A program made the translations under genes and the position numbers. From positions 124,001 to 188,000 of the forward strand of contig JAEUGY010000037.1 in NCBI GenBank assembly GCA_016794625.1: a stretch of DNA of 64,000 nt, written 5' to 3'. The notes beneath the pieces were generated by a model. It did not search any database. It had not been told where the DNA came from and saw only the letters and a program-made list of their open reading frames with translations. This stretch comes from Opitutaceae bacterium (GTDB taxonomy: Bacteria > Verrucomicrobiota > Verrucomicrobiia > Opitutales > Opitutaceae). Below are positions 16,390 to 24,353 of this stretch, in pieces; positions within the stretch are counted from its first letter, which is position 1, and each line of letters begins with the position of its first letter.

Positions 16390-17148
16390 ATGTCCGCCCG
16401 ACCGCTCACCCCCTTCCTCATCTCCTTCGCGCTGCTTCTGCTGGTGCTGGCCACCCCGGTCGCCGCGCAGTCCGAAAACGTCGCCGCCCGCGGAGGCGAG
16501 GACGAAATCCGTTCGCGGCTGCTCGCGGCCGTTTCGCACGACTTGCTCAACCACTTCAATGTCGAGGGCGATCTCCAGTTGGAGCCCCTGCGGCCCTGGT
16601 CCCTGACCCCCGACGGTTCCGCCCCGAAGGGCTCGCCGGACGGCTGGTCCATCGCGTTGTTGGAAACTCCGGGTCAGCTGGCCTCGTCGCTGCTGCTGCG
16701 GGTTCGCATCAGCAGTCCGACCGGTGTCTCGCTCGATGCCACGCTGACCTGCCGGGCCCAGCTTTGGCGTGATGCCTGGGTGGTGCGCACGCCGTTTGAA
16801 CGGGGCGCCGCCTTCGACCCCGCCGACTGCGATCTGCGCCGGATCGACGCGCTGCGTGAACGCGATGTCATTTCCACCTCTCTCGTCCGCACCCAGGAAT
16901 GGACCTTCTTGCGTCCGGTGCCGGCGGGTCGTCTCGTGACGTGGCGCGACCTCAGTCGTCGCGCCCTCGTGCGCAAAGGTTCGGTCATCGAGGTCGCCGC
17001 GGTCGATGGTGCTCTCCAGATCACCCTCAAGGCGGTCGCGATGCAGGATGGTGGCCAGGGTGAAACCGTGCGCGTGCGCAATCTGGAGTCGAAACGCGAG
17101 TTCGCCGCGCTGGTCGTGGCCGAGAATCGCGCCCAGGTCCGTTTCTAA
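16390..17148 (+). CDS. flgA: P-ring assembly chaperone FlgA
   Basis: Periplasmic chaperone for FlgI. The 252-aa product has a cleavable signal peptide (hydrophobic about residues 9-26, then VAAQS). The C-terminal SAF-like part has WTFLRPVPAGRLVTWRDLSR, VRKGSVIEV and VRVRNLESKREFAALV. The N-terminal half is weakly conserved, as is normal. It lies between flgG and flgH. Confidence 0.87.
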   Translation: MSARPLTPFLISFALLLLVLATPVAAQSENVAARGGEDEIRSRLLAAVSHDLLNHFNVEGDLQLEPLRPWSLTPDGSAPKGSPDGWSIALLETPGQLASSLLLRVRISSPTGVSLDATLTCRAQLWRDAWVVRTPFERGAAFDPADCDLRRIDALRERDVISTSLVRTQEWTFLRPVPAGRLVTWRDLSRRALVRKGSVIEVAAVDGALQITLKAVAMQDGGQGETVRVRNLESKREFAALVVAENRAQVRF

Positions 17149-17168
17149 TCCCGCCCGCTTTACGTTCC

Positions 17169-17786
17169 ATGCACCTCTCCCCGCTTCGCGTCCTCCTTCT
17201 GCTGGCCTCTTCACTGCCGGTCGCCGCCGAGTCTCTTTGGACTGCGCCGGGCAGCGCCGAGCGCTCCATGTACGCCGATCGCAAAGCCAGCCGGATTGGC
17301 GACATTCTCACGGTCGTGGTCCAGGAAACCGCCGCCACGCAGTCGTCGCAGACCAAGAAGACCAACTCCGCGGCCAATGTGGACGCCGGGGTTGAGCAGT
17401 TTCTGTTTCCCGTCGACGTGAGCCGGCTCGGTACCCACAAGGGCGCGCTGCCGTCGATCAAGCTGGGCGGCAGCAATGACTTCAACGGTGGCGGCGAGGT
17501 CAACAACACGCAGAGTCTCAACGCCCGCGCCGCGGTCCTCGTCACCGATGTGCTGCCCAACGGCAATCTCGTCATCGAGGGGGTTCGCCGGGTGGTCTCC
17601 TCCGGCGAGACGCAGCACGTGATCCTGCACGGCCTGGTCCGCGCGGACGATGTGTCGAGCGTGAATACGGTTTTCTCCAGCAACATCGCCGACGCCCGGG
17701 TTGAGTTCATCAACGAGGGTAGTCTGACCGACGCCCAAAAGAAGGGCTGGCTGACCAAATTGTACGAGAAACTGCGGCCTTATTGA
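17169..17786 (+). CDS. flgH: Flagellar L-ring protein FlgH without a lipobox
   Basis: Outer-membrane L-ring subunit. Conserved FlgH motifs are visible (YADRKASRIGDILTVVVQET, LNARAAVLVTDVLPNGNLVI, EGVRRV). The 205-aa protein has an ordinary signal peptide ending VAAES and no cysteine anywhere, so it cannot be the usual lipoprotein. Its stop overlaps an upstream in-frame TTG of flgI. Confidence 0.92.
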   Translation: MHLSPLRVLLLLASSLPVAAESLWTAPGSAERSMYADRKASRIGDILTVVVQETAATQSSQTKKTNSAANVDAGVEQFLFPVDVSRLGTHKGALPSIKLGGSNDFNGGGEVNNTQSLNARAAVLVTDVLPNGNLVIEGVRRVVSSGETQHVILHGLVRADDVSSVNTVFSSNIADARVEFINEGSLTDAQKKGWLTKLYEKLRPY

Positions 17787-17821
17787 TCCGTCGCACCTCC
17801 CTTTCTGCTCTTTCTGTTTCC

Positions 17822-18967
17822 ATGAGTCTTTTCCTCTCTTCCTCCTCCCGCCCAGCCTTCCGGTGTCTTCGCCGGATGGGCGCGGTCTGGATGCTCCAGG
17901 TGCTGGGGTTTTCGTCGCTCTTGCAGGCCTCTCGTGTGAAGGATCTGACGTTGGTCAGCGGTGGCCGCGAGAATCAGCTGGTCGGCTACGGCCTGGTTAT
18001 TGGTCTGGCGGGCGACGGCGATTCCAACGCCCAGGGCACGCTGCGCTCGGTCGCGAATACGCTGCAGCGCTTCGGCATCACGATCGATCCGACGCAGATC
18101 AAGGCCAAGAACGTGGCCGCCGTCATGGTGACGACGGACATCGGTCCCTTTTTGCGCAACGGCGCCCGGATTGACGTCACCGTAGCCTCGATGAGCGATG
18201 CCAAGACGTTGCAGGGCGGCGTGCTCCTGCAGACTCCGATGCTGGGTGCAGACGGCCGCGTGTACGCGGTCGCGCAGGGTCCCATCGCGGTCGGCGGTTT
18301 TCTTGGTGGAGCGGGTGGGGCGGGCGGGGCGACGGTGCAGAAGAATCACCCGACCGTCGGCGTCATCAGCAGCGGCGCGATCATCGAGCGGGAAATTCCG
18401 GCCCGGTTCATCAACGACGGTCTGTTGACGCTGCAGATGCACAATCCTGATTTTACCTCGGCAGCGCGCATGGCCACCGCGATCAACGTCGCCTTCCCGG
18501 GTTCGGCGCTCGCCCGCGACGCCGCCTCCATCGAGGTGAAGTTGCCCGAAGACTACCGGGGTCGCGAAGTCGCGTTTCTGGCCGATCTCGGGCAGATCGA
18601 GGTCACTCCGGACACCCTCGCCCGTATCGTCATCAACGAACGCACCGGCACGATTGTCGCCACCTCGACGGTCCGGCTCTCGCAGGTGGCGATCAGCCTG
18701 GGCTCCCTGACGATCACGGTCACCTCGAATGTCGGCGTTTCGCAGCCCAATTCCTTCAACAACTCGGGGGAGACGGTGGCGGTGCCGAGCACCCAGACCA
18801 ATGTCGACGAGGTCAAGGGCGGCTTCACCATTGTGAATGACGCCCCTTCGATCGAGCGATTGGCCGCGGCGCTCAACGCCCTCGGCGTCTCGACCCGCGA
18901 GATGATGGCGATTTTCCAGACCCTGAAGCGTTCCGGCGCCCTCCAGGCGGAACTGCTGATCAACTGA
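17822..18967 (+). CDS. flgI: Flagellar P-ring protein FlgI
   Basis: Periplasmic P-ring subunit. From ATG 17822 it is 381 aa with an N-terminal hydrophobic export signal (MGAVWMLQVLGFSSLLQA at about residues 19-36), then the mature start SRVKDLTLVSGGRENQLVGY and GLVIGLAGDGD, which is highly typical. A TTG at 17783 overlapping flgH is an alternative start, and an ATG at 17876 would leave just the signal peptide. Conserved IVINERTGTIVA is present. Confidence 0.94.
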   Translation: MSLFLSSSSRPAFRCLRRMGAVWMLQVLGFSSLLQASRVKDLTLVSGGRENQLVGYGLVIGLAGDGDSNAQGTLRSVANTLQRFGITIDPTQIKAKNVAAVMVTTDIGPFLRNGARIDVTVASMSDAKTLQGGVLLQTPMLGADGRVYAVAQGPIAVGGFLGGAGGAGGATVQKNHPTVGVISSGAIIEREIPARFINDGLLTLQMHNPDFTSAARMATAINVAFPGSALARDAASIEVKLPEDYRGREVAFLADLGQIEVTPDTLARIVINERTGTIVATSTVRLSQVAISLGSLTITVTSNVGVSQPNSFNNSGETVAVPSTQTNVDEVKGGFTIVNDAPSIERLAAALNALGVSTREMMAIFQTLKRSGALQAELLIN

Positions 18968-18986
18968 TCCGTTTCCCTCTTCGCCC

Positions 18987-19382
18987 ATGAGTGTATCCGC
19001 CATCTCTGCATCAAGCGCCCAGCCCGCCTGGGCCAAGGCGCTTGATGCCCCCCTGGGTCTGTCGTCGGCCACCCGTACCGTGGCCGGGCGTACCTCCACC
19101 CCTGCCGAGGTGAAAAAAGCGGCCGCCCAGTTCGAGGCCATCATCCTCCGCCAGCTGCTCACCCCGACCATCGAGCCGATCATGAGCGGCGGATTGGGCG
19201 GCGCCGGCGGCACCGGCGGCGGCGTTTACGGCTACATGCTGACCGACGTCCTCGCCAATTCGCTCTCACAGGGCGGCGGCATGGGGCTGTCCCAGATGCT
19301 CTCCCGCCAGCTGACACCGCGAGGATCGGCCCAGCCCGCCCAGGGCGCCGACCCAGCGGCCCCCACTGAACCCTCCGCCTGA
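18987..19382 (+). CDS. flgJ: Rod-binding protein, FlgJ N-terminal domain only
   Basis: Rod-cap domain protein of 131 aa. The rod-binding motif is clear (KKAAAQFEAIILRQLLTPTI). A Gly-rich loop and YGYMLTDVLANSLSQGGGMG follow. There is no muramidase domain, so a separate peptidoglycan hydrolase is needed to open the cell wall; none was seen in this window. It lies 19 bases after flgI. Confidence 0.82.
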   Translation: MSVSAISASSAQPAWAKALDAPLGLSSATRTVAGRTSTPAEVKKAAAQFEAIILRQLLTPTIEPIMSGGLGGAGGTGGGVYGYMLTDVLANSLSQGGGMGLSQMLSRQLTPRGSAQPAQGADPAAPTEPSA

Positions 19383-19400
19383 TTCTCTTTTCTTTTCACC

Positions 19401-19892
19401 ATGCCTTCCTCTTGGGAAATCATCGCCAACCATCTGCGCACGGAGCTGCAGGGTTACGGTGGTCTGCTCGCTCTCTTCGAAGAGCAGCAGAACCATCTCC
19501 TGCAACGCAATCCGGACGCGGTTCTCTCCCTCGCCCAGACCATCGAAACGCAGGCCCGCGCCACCGCGGAGCACCGGCTGCAGCGCGAACTGTTCGTGCG
19601 CGAGATCGCCGAGTTGCACGGGTATCCGAGTGACTCGCACCTGCGCCAGCTGCTCCCGCGCTTTCCTGCCGAGGTGCAGCCGCTGCTGGATGCGCTCATG
19701 GACGAGGTCAACCACCTGATCCATCGGGTTCGCCGGGGAGCCCGCCAGAATCAACAATTGCTCGCCCGCGCGGTGGAGATGCACCAGGAGATGCTCCGGA
19801 CCATCCGACCCGCCGCCTTTGTCAAAACCTACTCTCCCCGCGGCCAGGTCAGCGTCTCCACCAACGACGCCGCCTGGCAGGCCGCGGGCTGA
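19401..19892 (+). CDS. flgN: FlgN-family export chaperone
   Basis: Cytosolic chaperone for the hook-filament junction proteins FlgK and FlgL. The 163-aa product is largely helical, with the FlgN-like pattern (LLALFEEQQNHLLQRNPDAV and a later coiled region RVRRGARQNQQLLARAVEMH). It lies directly upstream of flgK and flgL. Sequence conservation is modest, so context carries weight. Confidence 0.78.
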   Translation: MPSSWEIIANHLRTELQGYGGLLALFEEQQNHLLQRNPDAVLSLAQTIETQARATAEHRLQRELFVREIAELHGYPSDSHLRQLLPRFPAEVQPLLDALMDEVNHLIHRVRRGARQNQQLLARAVEMHQEMLRTIRPAAFVKTYSPRGQVSVSTNDAAWQAAG

Positions 19893-19925
19893 CGCCTGCG
19901 CCTCCCGACCCGCCGTCCCTACTTT

Positions 19926-21347
19926 ATGTCCGGTCTCTTTGGAAGTCTCTCCGCTGGTGTCAAGGCTCTCGCTGCGCAGTCGCGTGCGGTGGAGACGGCA
20001 GGTCGCAACCTGGCCAATGTCAATAATCCCAACTACGCGCGTCAGCGCATCGTCTTTGGCGATCGCGGCACGGTGGTCACCCCGTTGGGCGCCCAGTCCC
20101 TTGGACTCGAGGCGAAGCAGATTGAGCAGCTGCGCGACGTGCTGCTGGACCGCCAGACCGTGCGGGAGATCTCCCTGACGTCCTCCCTGGAGGCGGAGCA
20201 GGCCGCGTATGAAAAAGCGCAGGCCGGCCTCGGCCAGTCGATCAATCGCGCCCAGGATGCAGGCTCGACCAGCGCCTCGAGCGGCGGGCAGGGGATCGCG
20301 GAATCCCTGAGCGACTTCTTCAACGCCTTCCAGAGTTTCGCCACCCGGCCCACCGACGTGGGCGAGCGGCAGACGCTGATTCAGAAAGCCAGCATTCTGG
20401 TCGATCGTTTCCAGGTCACCGACGCCCGCCTGAGTCAGGTCCAGTCCGATCTGACGTCCCAGATCACCGAGGACGTGAGCGAAGTGAACCGCCTGCTGGT
20501 CACCATCGCCGATCTCAATGGCCAGATTGGCCGGCTCGAGGTCAACACGCCCGGTGGCGCGGTCGATTTGCGCGACCAGCGCCAGGCCAAGCTCGAGGAG
20601 CTCGCCACCAAGATTTCGTTTGAAACCCGCCCGGCTCCCGGGTCGGCCGGCCAGATTGACGTGCTGACGCGCGATGCGCTCGGAAATGAAATCATGCTGG
20701 TCGACCTCGCGAACGTCACCGGGCCGGTGACCTTCGCCGGATCAACGCTCACCGCCGGCGCGCCGGCCACCGCGGTCGCCCTCACCGGCGGCAGCATCAA
20801 GGGAGCCCGCGATGCCCGTGACACGGTTATTCAGGATACGCGCGATGAGATCGACGAGCTGGCCAACCAGCTCGTGGTGGCGGTGAACGACGCCTACAAT
20901 CCCACCGGTGCGACGGGAGACTTCTTTCTCGGTACGGGGCTGACGGCCGCGGCCTTCAACCTGGCGCCCGGGCTGAACTATACGAGTTTGAAGGCCTCCG
21001 ACGGCGGTCCTCCCGGTGAGAACACGATCGCCGTCGCCGTGGCCGCCCTCGCTTCGCAGTCCTTCTCGGTGCTGGGAGGCGACATTCTCGACGGCACCTT
21101 CAGCCAGCATTTTACCAAGACCGTGACCGACCTCGGTCAAGCGCTGTCCGGCACCAATTCCCGCCTCGAGGATCAAAAGAGCATCGAGAAGATCGTCCGC
21201 GGCCAGCGCGATGCGGTCAGCGGGGTTTCGCTGGATGAGGAAATGGCTGATTTGCTCAAATATCAGCGTTCCTTCCAGGCTTCATCACGGGTCATTCAAG
21301 TCATCGATGAGATGTTGGATACCGTCGTGAACCGGATGGGTGTCTGA
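19926..21347 (+). CDS. flgK: Hook-filament junction protein FlgK
   Basis: First hook-associated protein. The 473-aa product has the FlgK N-terminus (GLFGSLSAGVKALAAQSRAV, NLANVNNPNYARQR) and C-terminus (VSGVSLDEEMADLLKYQRSF, QASSRVIQVIDEMLDTVVNR). Long helical and variable middle regions are present. It is followed by flgL. Confidence 0.93.
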   Translation: MSGLFGSLSAGVKALAAQSRAVETAGRNLANVNNPNYARQRIVFGDRGTVVTPLGAQSLGLEAKQIEQLRDVLLDRQTVREISLTSSLEAEQAAYEKAQAGLGQSINRAQDAGSTSASSGGQGIAESLSDFFNAFQSFATRPTDVGERQTLIQKASILVDRFQVTDARLSQVQSDLTSQITEDVSEVNRLLVTIADLNGQIGRLEVNTPGGAVDLRDQRQAKLEELATKISFETRPAPGSAGQIDVLTRDALGNEIMLVDLANVTGPVTFAGSTLTAGAPATAVALTGGSIKGARDARDTVIQDTRDEIDELANQLVVAVNDAYNPTGATGDFFLGTGLTAAAFNLAPGLNYTSLKASDGGPPGENTIAVAVAALASQSFSVLGGDILDGTFSQHFTKTVTDLGQALSGTNSRLEDQKSIEKIVRGQRDAVSGVSLDEEMADLLKYQRSFQASSRVIQVIDEMLDTVVNRMGV

Positions 21348-21400
21348 TCTGCTGAAACCGAACCGCCGCCCCGCCCGAATTTCGTCTCCCGACCACCACC

Positions 21401-22300
21401 ATGCGCGTCCCAACCAACAACGCTTCCGAAAGTGTCATCGTCCAGATCCAGAAGCTGGCGACGCGTCAGGCGCAGTTGCAGCTGCAGATCGCGACCGGTC
21501 AGCGCATCTTCCTTCCGGCCGACAATCCCGCGGCGGTGGGTCGCGTGCTCACGATGGAGAACGAGCGCGCCCAGATCGACCAGTTCGAGCGCAACGCCAG
21601 CACGGCCCTCGAGATTTCGCAGGCGTCGTTCGCCGGTTTGAAGGGTCTGAAGGGCATCTCCGACCGCGCCGGCGAAATCGCCACGCTGGGATCGGGTATT
21701 GCCAGTCCGGATGCGTTCCGGGCCTATGCCTCCGAGGTCAACCAGCTGATCGAGCAGTCCCTGCAGTCGGCCAACACGCGGTTTCGCAACGACTATCTTT
21801 TTGCCGGAACCGCCATCGGCGCCCCGCCGTTCACCGCCACCCGCAGCGTCGCCACCGGGCAGATCACCGCCATTGCTTATGCAGGCAACGCGAATCAGGC
21901 TGAGATCCAGCTTTCCGAGACCGCAAGCATCGCGCCCGGCACCACCGGAGGCACGAACACCGGAGTTCGGGACTTCATCAACCAGCTCGTTGCCTTGCGC
22001 GACGCCTTGGTCGCCGGGGATACCACGGCCGTGGCCGCGACCCGGCCCCAGCTGGAGGGTTCTGAAAACCTGCTCGTCAACGCACTCAGCGAGCACGGCG
22101 CGATCGAGTTGCGCATCGAGGTGAACCAGGCGCAGCAGCTGGCGCGCGGTGACAACCTCGATCAGCTCATTTCCAACGAGGTCGATGCCGACCTGCCCGA
22201 GACCGTGGTCCGGCTCGGTCAGACGTCGACCGCCTACGAGGCGGCCCTCTCGTCCGCCAACAAGATTCTGCAAATGTCACTCCTCGACTACCTCCGGTAG
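21401..22300 (+). CDS. flgL: Hook-filament junction protein FlgL
   Basis: Second junction protein, flagellin-related, 299 aa. The N-terminal helix (ATRQAQLQLQIATGQRIFLP, then DNPAAVGRVLTME) and C-terminal helix (QTSTAYEAALSSANKILQMS, LLDYLR) are typical. NDYLFAGT marks the central domain. It lies between flgK and fliW, which supports FlgL rather than flagellin. Confidence 0.9.
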   Translation: MRVPTNNASESVIVQIQKLATRQAQLQLQIATGQRIFLPADNPAAVGRVLTMENERAQIDQFERNASTALEISQASFAGLKGLKGISDRAGEIATLGSGIASPDAFRAYASEVNQLIEQSLQSANTRFRNDYLFAGTAIGAPPFTATRSVATGQITAIAYAGNANQAEIQLSETASIAPGTTGGTNTGVRDFINQLVALRDALVAGDTTAVAATRPQLEGSENLLVNALSEHGAIELRIEVNQAQQLARGDNLDQLISNEVDADLPETVVRLGQTSTAYEAALSSANKILQMSLLDYLR

Positions 22301-22390
22301 TCGTGCTTGTGTTGTGTGGCCCTGGAACCAGCCGGGTCCGCGCAACCGATCAGGAACCCCCGCCCTCCCTCCGATTTCCTCTGCGATTCC

Positions 22391-22822
22391 ATGAAAGTCA
22401 GCACCGAAACCGCCACGCTGCCCGAAGCGCCGCCCCAGATCATTCGCTTGCCCGAAGGGCTCGTGGGTTTTCCCGATCACACCGGATTTGAACTGCTCTA
22501 TAGCCAGGAACAGCTGCCGTTTCGCTGGCTCCGCCTGCTCGGCGCCGAGCCGGTCGATTTTGTGGTGATCGAACCCGCCGGCATCATCGCCGACTACGAG
22601 TTGGAGCTCTTTGACGAGGATGCCGCCTTTCTGGGCATCAGCGATGCCACCGACGCACTGGTGCTCAACATTGTGACCGTCAGCCGCTCGCTGCCTCCCA
22701 CCGCGACGGTCAATCTGGTGGGGCCGGTCATCATCAACCGCCGACTGGGCATCGCCAAGCAGGTCGTGCTCGCGAACCACTCCCGCTACAGCGCCCGCCA
22801 CCCGCTCGTTACGTCCAGCTAA
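22391..22822 (+). CDS. fliW: Flagellar assembly factor FliW (CsrA antagonist)
   Basis: FliW binds flagellin and CsrA and relieves CsrA repression of flagellin synthesis. From ATG 22391 the product is 143 aa with the FliW pattern (RLPEGLVGFPDHTGFELLYS; FRWLRLLGAEPVDFVVIEP; NIVTVSRSLPPTATVNLVGP; VIINRRLGIAKQVVL). csrA follows after 12 bases and flagellin comes next, the full regulatory trio in order. Confidence 0.94.
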   Translation: MKVSTETATLPEAPPQIIRLPEGLVGFPDHTGFELLYSQEQLPFRWLRLLGAEPVDFVVIEPAGIIADYELELFDEDAAFLGISDATDALVLNIVTVSRSLPPTATVNLVGPVIINRRLGIAKQVVLANHSRYSARHPLVTSS

Positions 22823-22834
22823 CCGTCGCCTCCC

Positions 22835-23101
22835 ATGCTTGTCCTGACTCGCAAAGTAAACGAGGCCATCGTGATTGGCGGCAACATCGAGATCCGCATC
22901 ACGCGGATCGATGGTGATACGGTCAAGATCGGCATCGCTGCGCCGCGTGAGGTGCCCATTTTCCGCAAGGAAGTGCTGACCGACATCGCCGCGTCAAACA
23001 AGGCGGCCGCCGTTTCGCCGACCAACACCAGTCTGCCGAAGCTCTCCTTGCCGAAGCTGCCCCCCTTGCCCCCGTCGCCGCCCAAGCCGCCCGCCGTCTG
23101 A
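22835..23101 (+). CDS. csrA: Carbon storage regulator CsrA with Pro-rich tail
   Basis: RNA-binding post-transcriptional regulator. The core is complete: [32 protein letters not shown], including the Arg of the PREV motif used for RNA contact. At 88 aa it is longer than the usual 60-75 aa because of a Lys/Pro-rich repeat tail (about residues 66-87: [20 protein letters not shown]). Its position between fliW and fliC suggests control of flagellin. Confidence 0.95.
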   Translation: MLVLTRKVNEAIVIGGNIEIRITRIDGDTVKIGIAAPREVPIFRKEVLTDIAASNKAAAVSPTNTSLPKLSLPKLPPLPPSPPKPPAV

Positions 23102-23130
23102 GTTTTCCCCCTTTCTAAATTTCTCGTTCC

Positions 23131-24006
23131 ATGAATGCCACCTCCGTCAACAACGCCGCTTTCAACATGGTCCGTGGCCTCGATCGCAACCAGGAGTTGC
23201 TGGGGCGCTCGTTGTCCCGCCTTGGCTCTGGCAATCGCATTCTGAATCCGTCCGACGATCCGACGGGTGTGGGTCACGCCGCGAAGCTGGAGTCCCAGTC
23301 GCGTCGCAATCAAGCCGCCTCCATCAACGTTCAGAACGCCATCTCCCATCTTCAGGCGAGTGATGGCATGCTGGAGACGATGGCCAGTGCGGTCACCCGG
23401 TTGTCTGAGATCGCCACCCGGGCGCTCGATCCGAATCTCAACACCGAGGAGCGCGCTTTGTATCAGCAGGAGTTTTCGATCCTGCAGCAGCAGCTGCGCG
23501 ACACGGTGGGCGGCTCCACCGCTGAAATCGGCGGCCCGAGCGACGTGACCGATCCGATCGGCCGTTTCAATGGTCGGGATCTTTTCGGCGCGGGCAGCGG
23601 CTTGCAGGTCAATTTGGGCATTTTCGCCGAACAATCCCTCAACCTGCTGCCGACCAACCTGCGAACGGGCGGTTTCGCTTCCCTCATCGCCCAGGATGCG
23701 TCCGGTGCGTTTTTGCTCTCCATCGATGATGCCGCCGCCGTCGCGACCACCGGGGCCGCTCTCGAGCAGCTGGGTGACCATCGGGCCTCTCTCGGCGCCG
23801 TCCAGTCCCGTCTGGAATTTGTGGCGGAAGCGCTGACCGTGGAGAGTGAGAACCTAGGTTCCGCGCTCTCGCGCATCAGTGACGCTGACGTGGCTTCGGA
23901 GACGACGCAGCTGACCCGCTACAACCTGATCGCTGACTCCAGCAATTCCATGATCGCCCAGGCCAATCAGGCCCCGGCATCGGTCATCCGCCTCCTCCAG
24001 AGCTAA
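23131..24006 (+). CDS. fliC: Flagellin
   Basis: Filament subunit, 291 aa. Conserved N- and C-terminal flagellin regions are present (LGRSLSRLGSGNRILNPSDD; ALSRISDADVASETTQLTRY; NSMIAQANQAPASVIRLLQS). The middle, surface-exposed domain is short. It ends the flgF-fliC cluster. The 29-base gap after csrA is pyrimidine-rich, with no Shine-Dalgarno and no GGA motif, so classical CsrA blocking of a GGA-containing ribosome site is not visible here. Confidence 0.92.
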   Translation: MNATSVNNAAFNMVRGLDRNQELLGRSLSRLGSGNRILNPSDDPTGVGHAAKLESQSRRNQAASINVQNAISHLQASDGMLETMASAVTRLSEIATRALDPNLNTEERALYQQEFSILQQQLRDTVGGSTAEIGGPSDVTDPIGRFNGRDLFGAGSGLQVNLGIFAEQSLNLLPTNLRTGGFASLIAQDASGAFLLSIDDAAAVATTGAALEQLGDHRASLGAVQSRLEFVAEALTVESENLGSALSRISDADVASETTQLTRYNLIADSSNSMIAQANQAPASVIRLLQS

Positions 24007-24030
24007 GGCCCGCCAGACATCCGGCCCGCG

Positions 24031-24072
24031 GCCAGAGCGGATGCGCCCGCGCTGGCACCGCTATGCGCGGTG
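24031..24072 (+). terminator. Adjacent hairpins after fliC
   Basis: GCCAGAGCG (24031-24039) pairs with CGCGCTGGC (24048-24056) with one mismatch. CACCGC (24056-24061) pairs with GCGGTG (24067-24072). There is no T run, so factor-dependent termination or RNA end protection is as likely as intrinsic termination. Confidence 0.4.
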
Positions 24073-24130
24073 AACGAGACGGACCCCAGAGGAAATCCGT
24101 TCTGCGGTTGCAACCTTGGTTTTGTCTCGG

Positions 24131-24274
24131 TGGAGGGCGCCGCTCCGTCGGCGCCGCGGGGACGTGCGCCGCGATACAACGCCGGGTCGTGGTCAACCCT
24201 CGCCGCGGGATCCCACCTTTGGGCCCATCGGCTTCGCCCCGCGCAAACCGGCGCCGACGGAGCGGCGCCCTCCA
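24131..24274. repeat. Family A palindromic repeat pair, copy 3
   Basis: The arms lie at 24131-24155 and 24250-24274, both of the GGCGCCG variant and perfect reverse complements. The 94-base spacer is the longest of the five copies. The repeat fills most of the 347-base gap between convergent fliC and the mannonate dehydratase gene. Confidence 0.9.
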
Positions 24275-24353
24275 CCCGACCCCAATTCCATCAAAACGGA
24301 ACCTGTGTGGTCCCTGGTGTGGGCGGGGTCAGACGTGATCGCGCACCGCGGCG

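Noticed and set aside
24053..24068. TGGCAC downstream of fliC resembling a -24 box
   Set aside because: The GC of the -12 box is out of register and no gene follows on the + strand.
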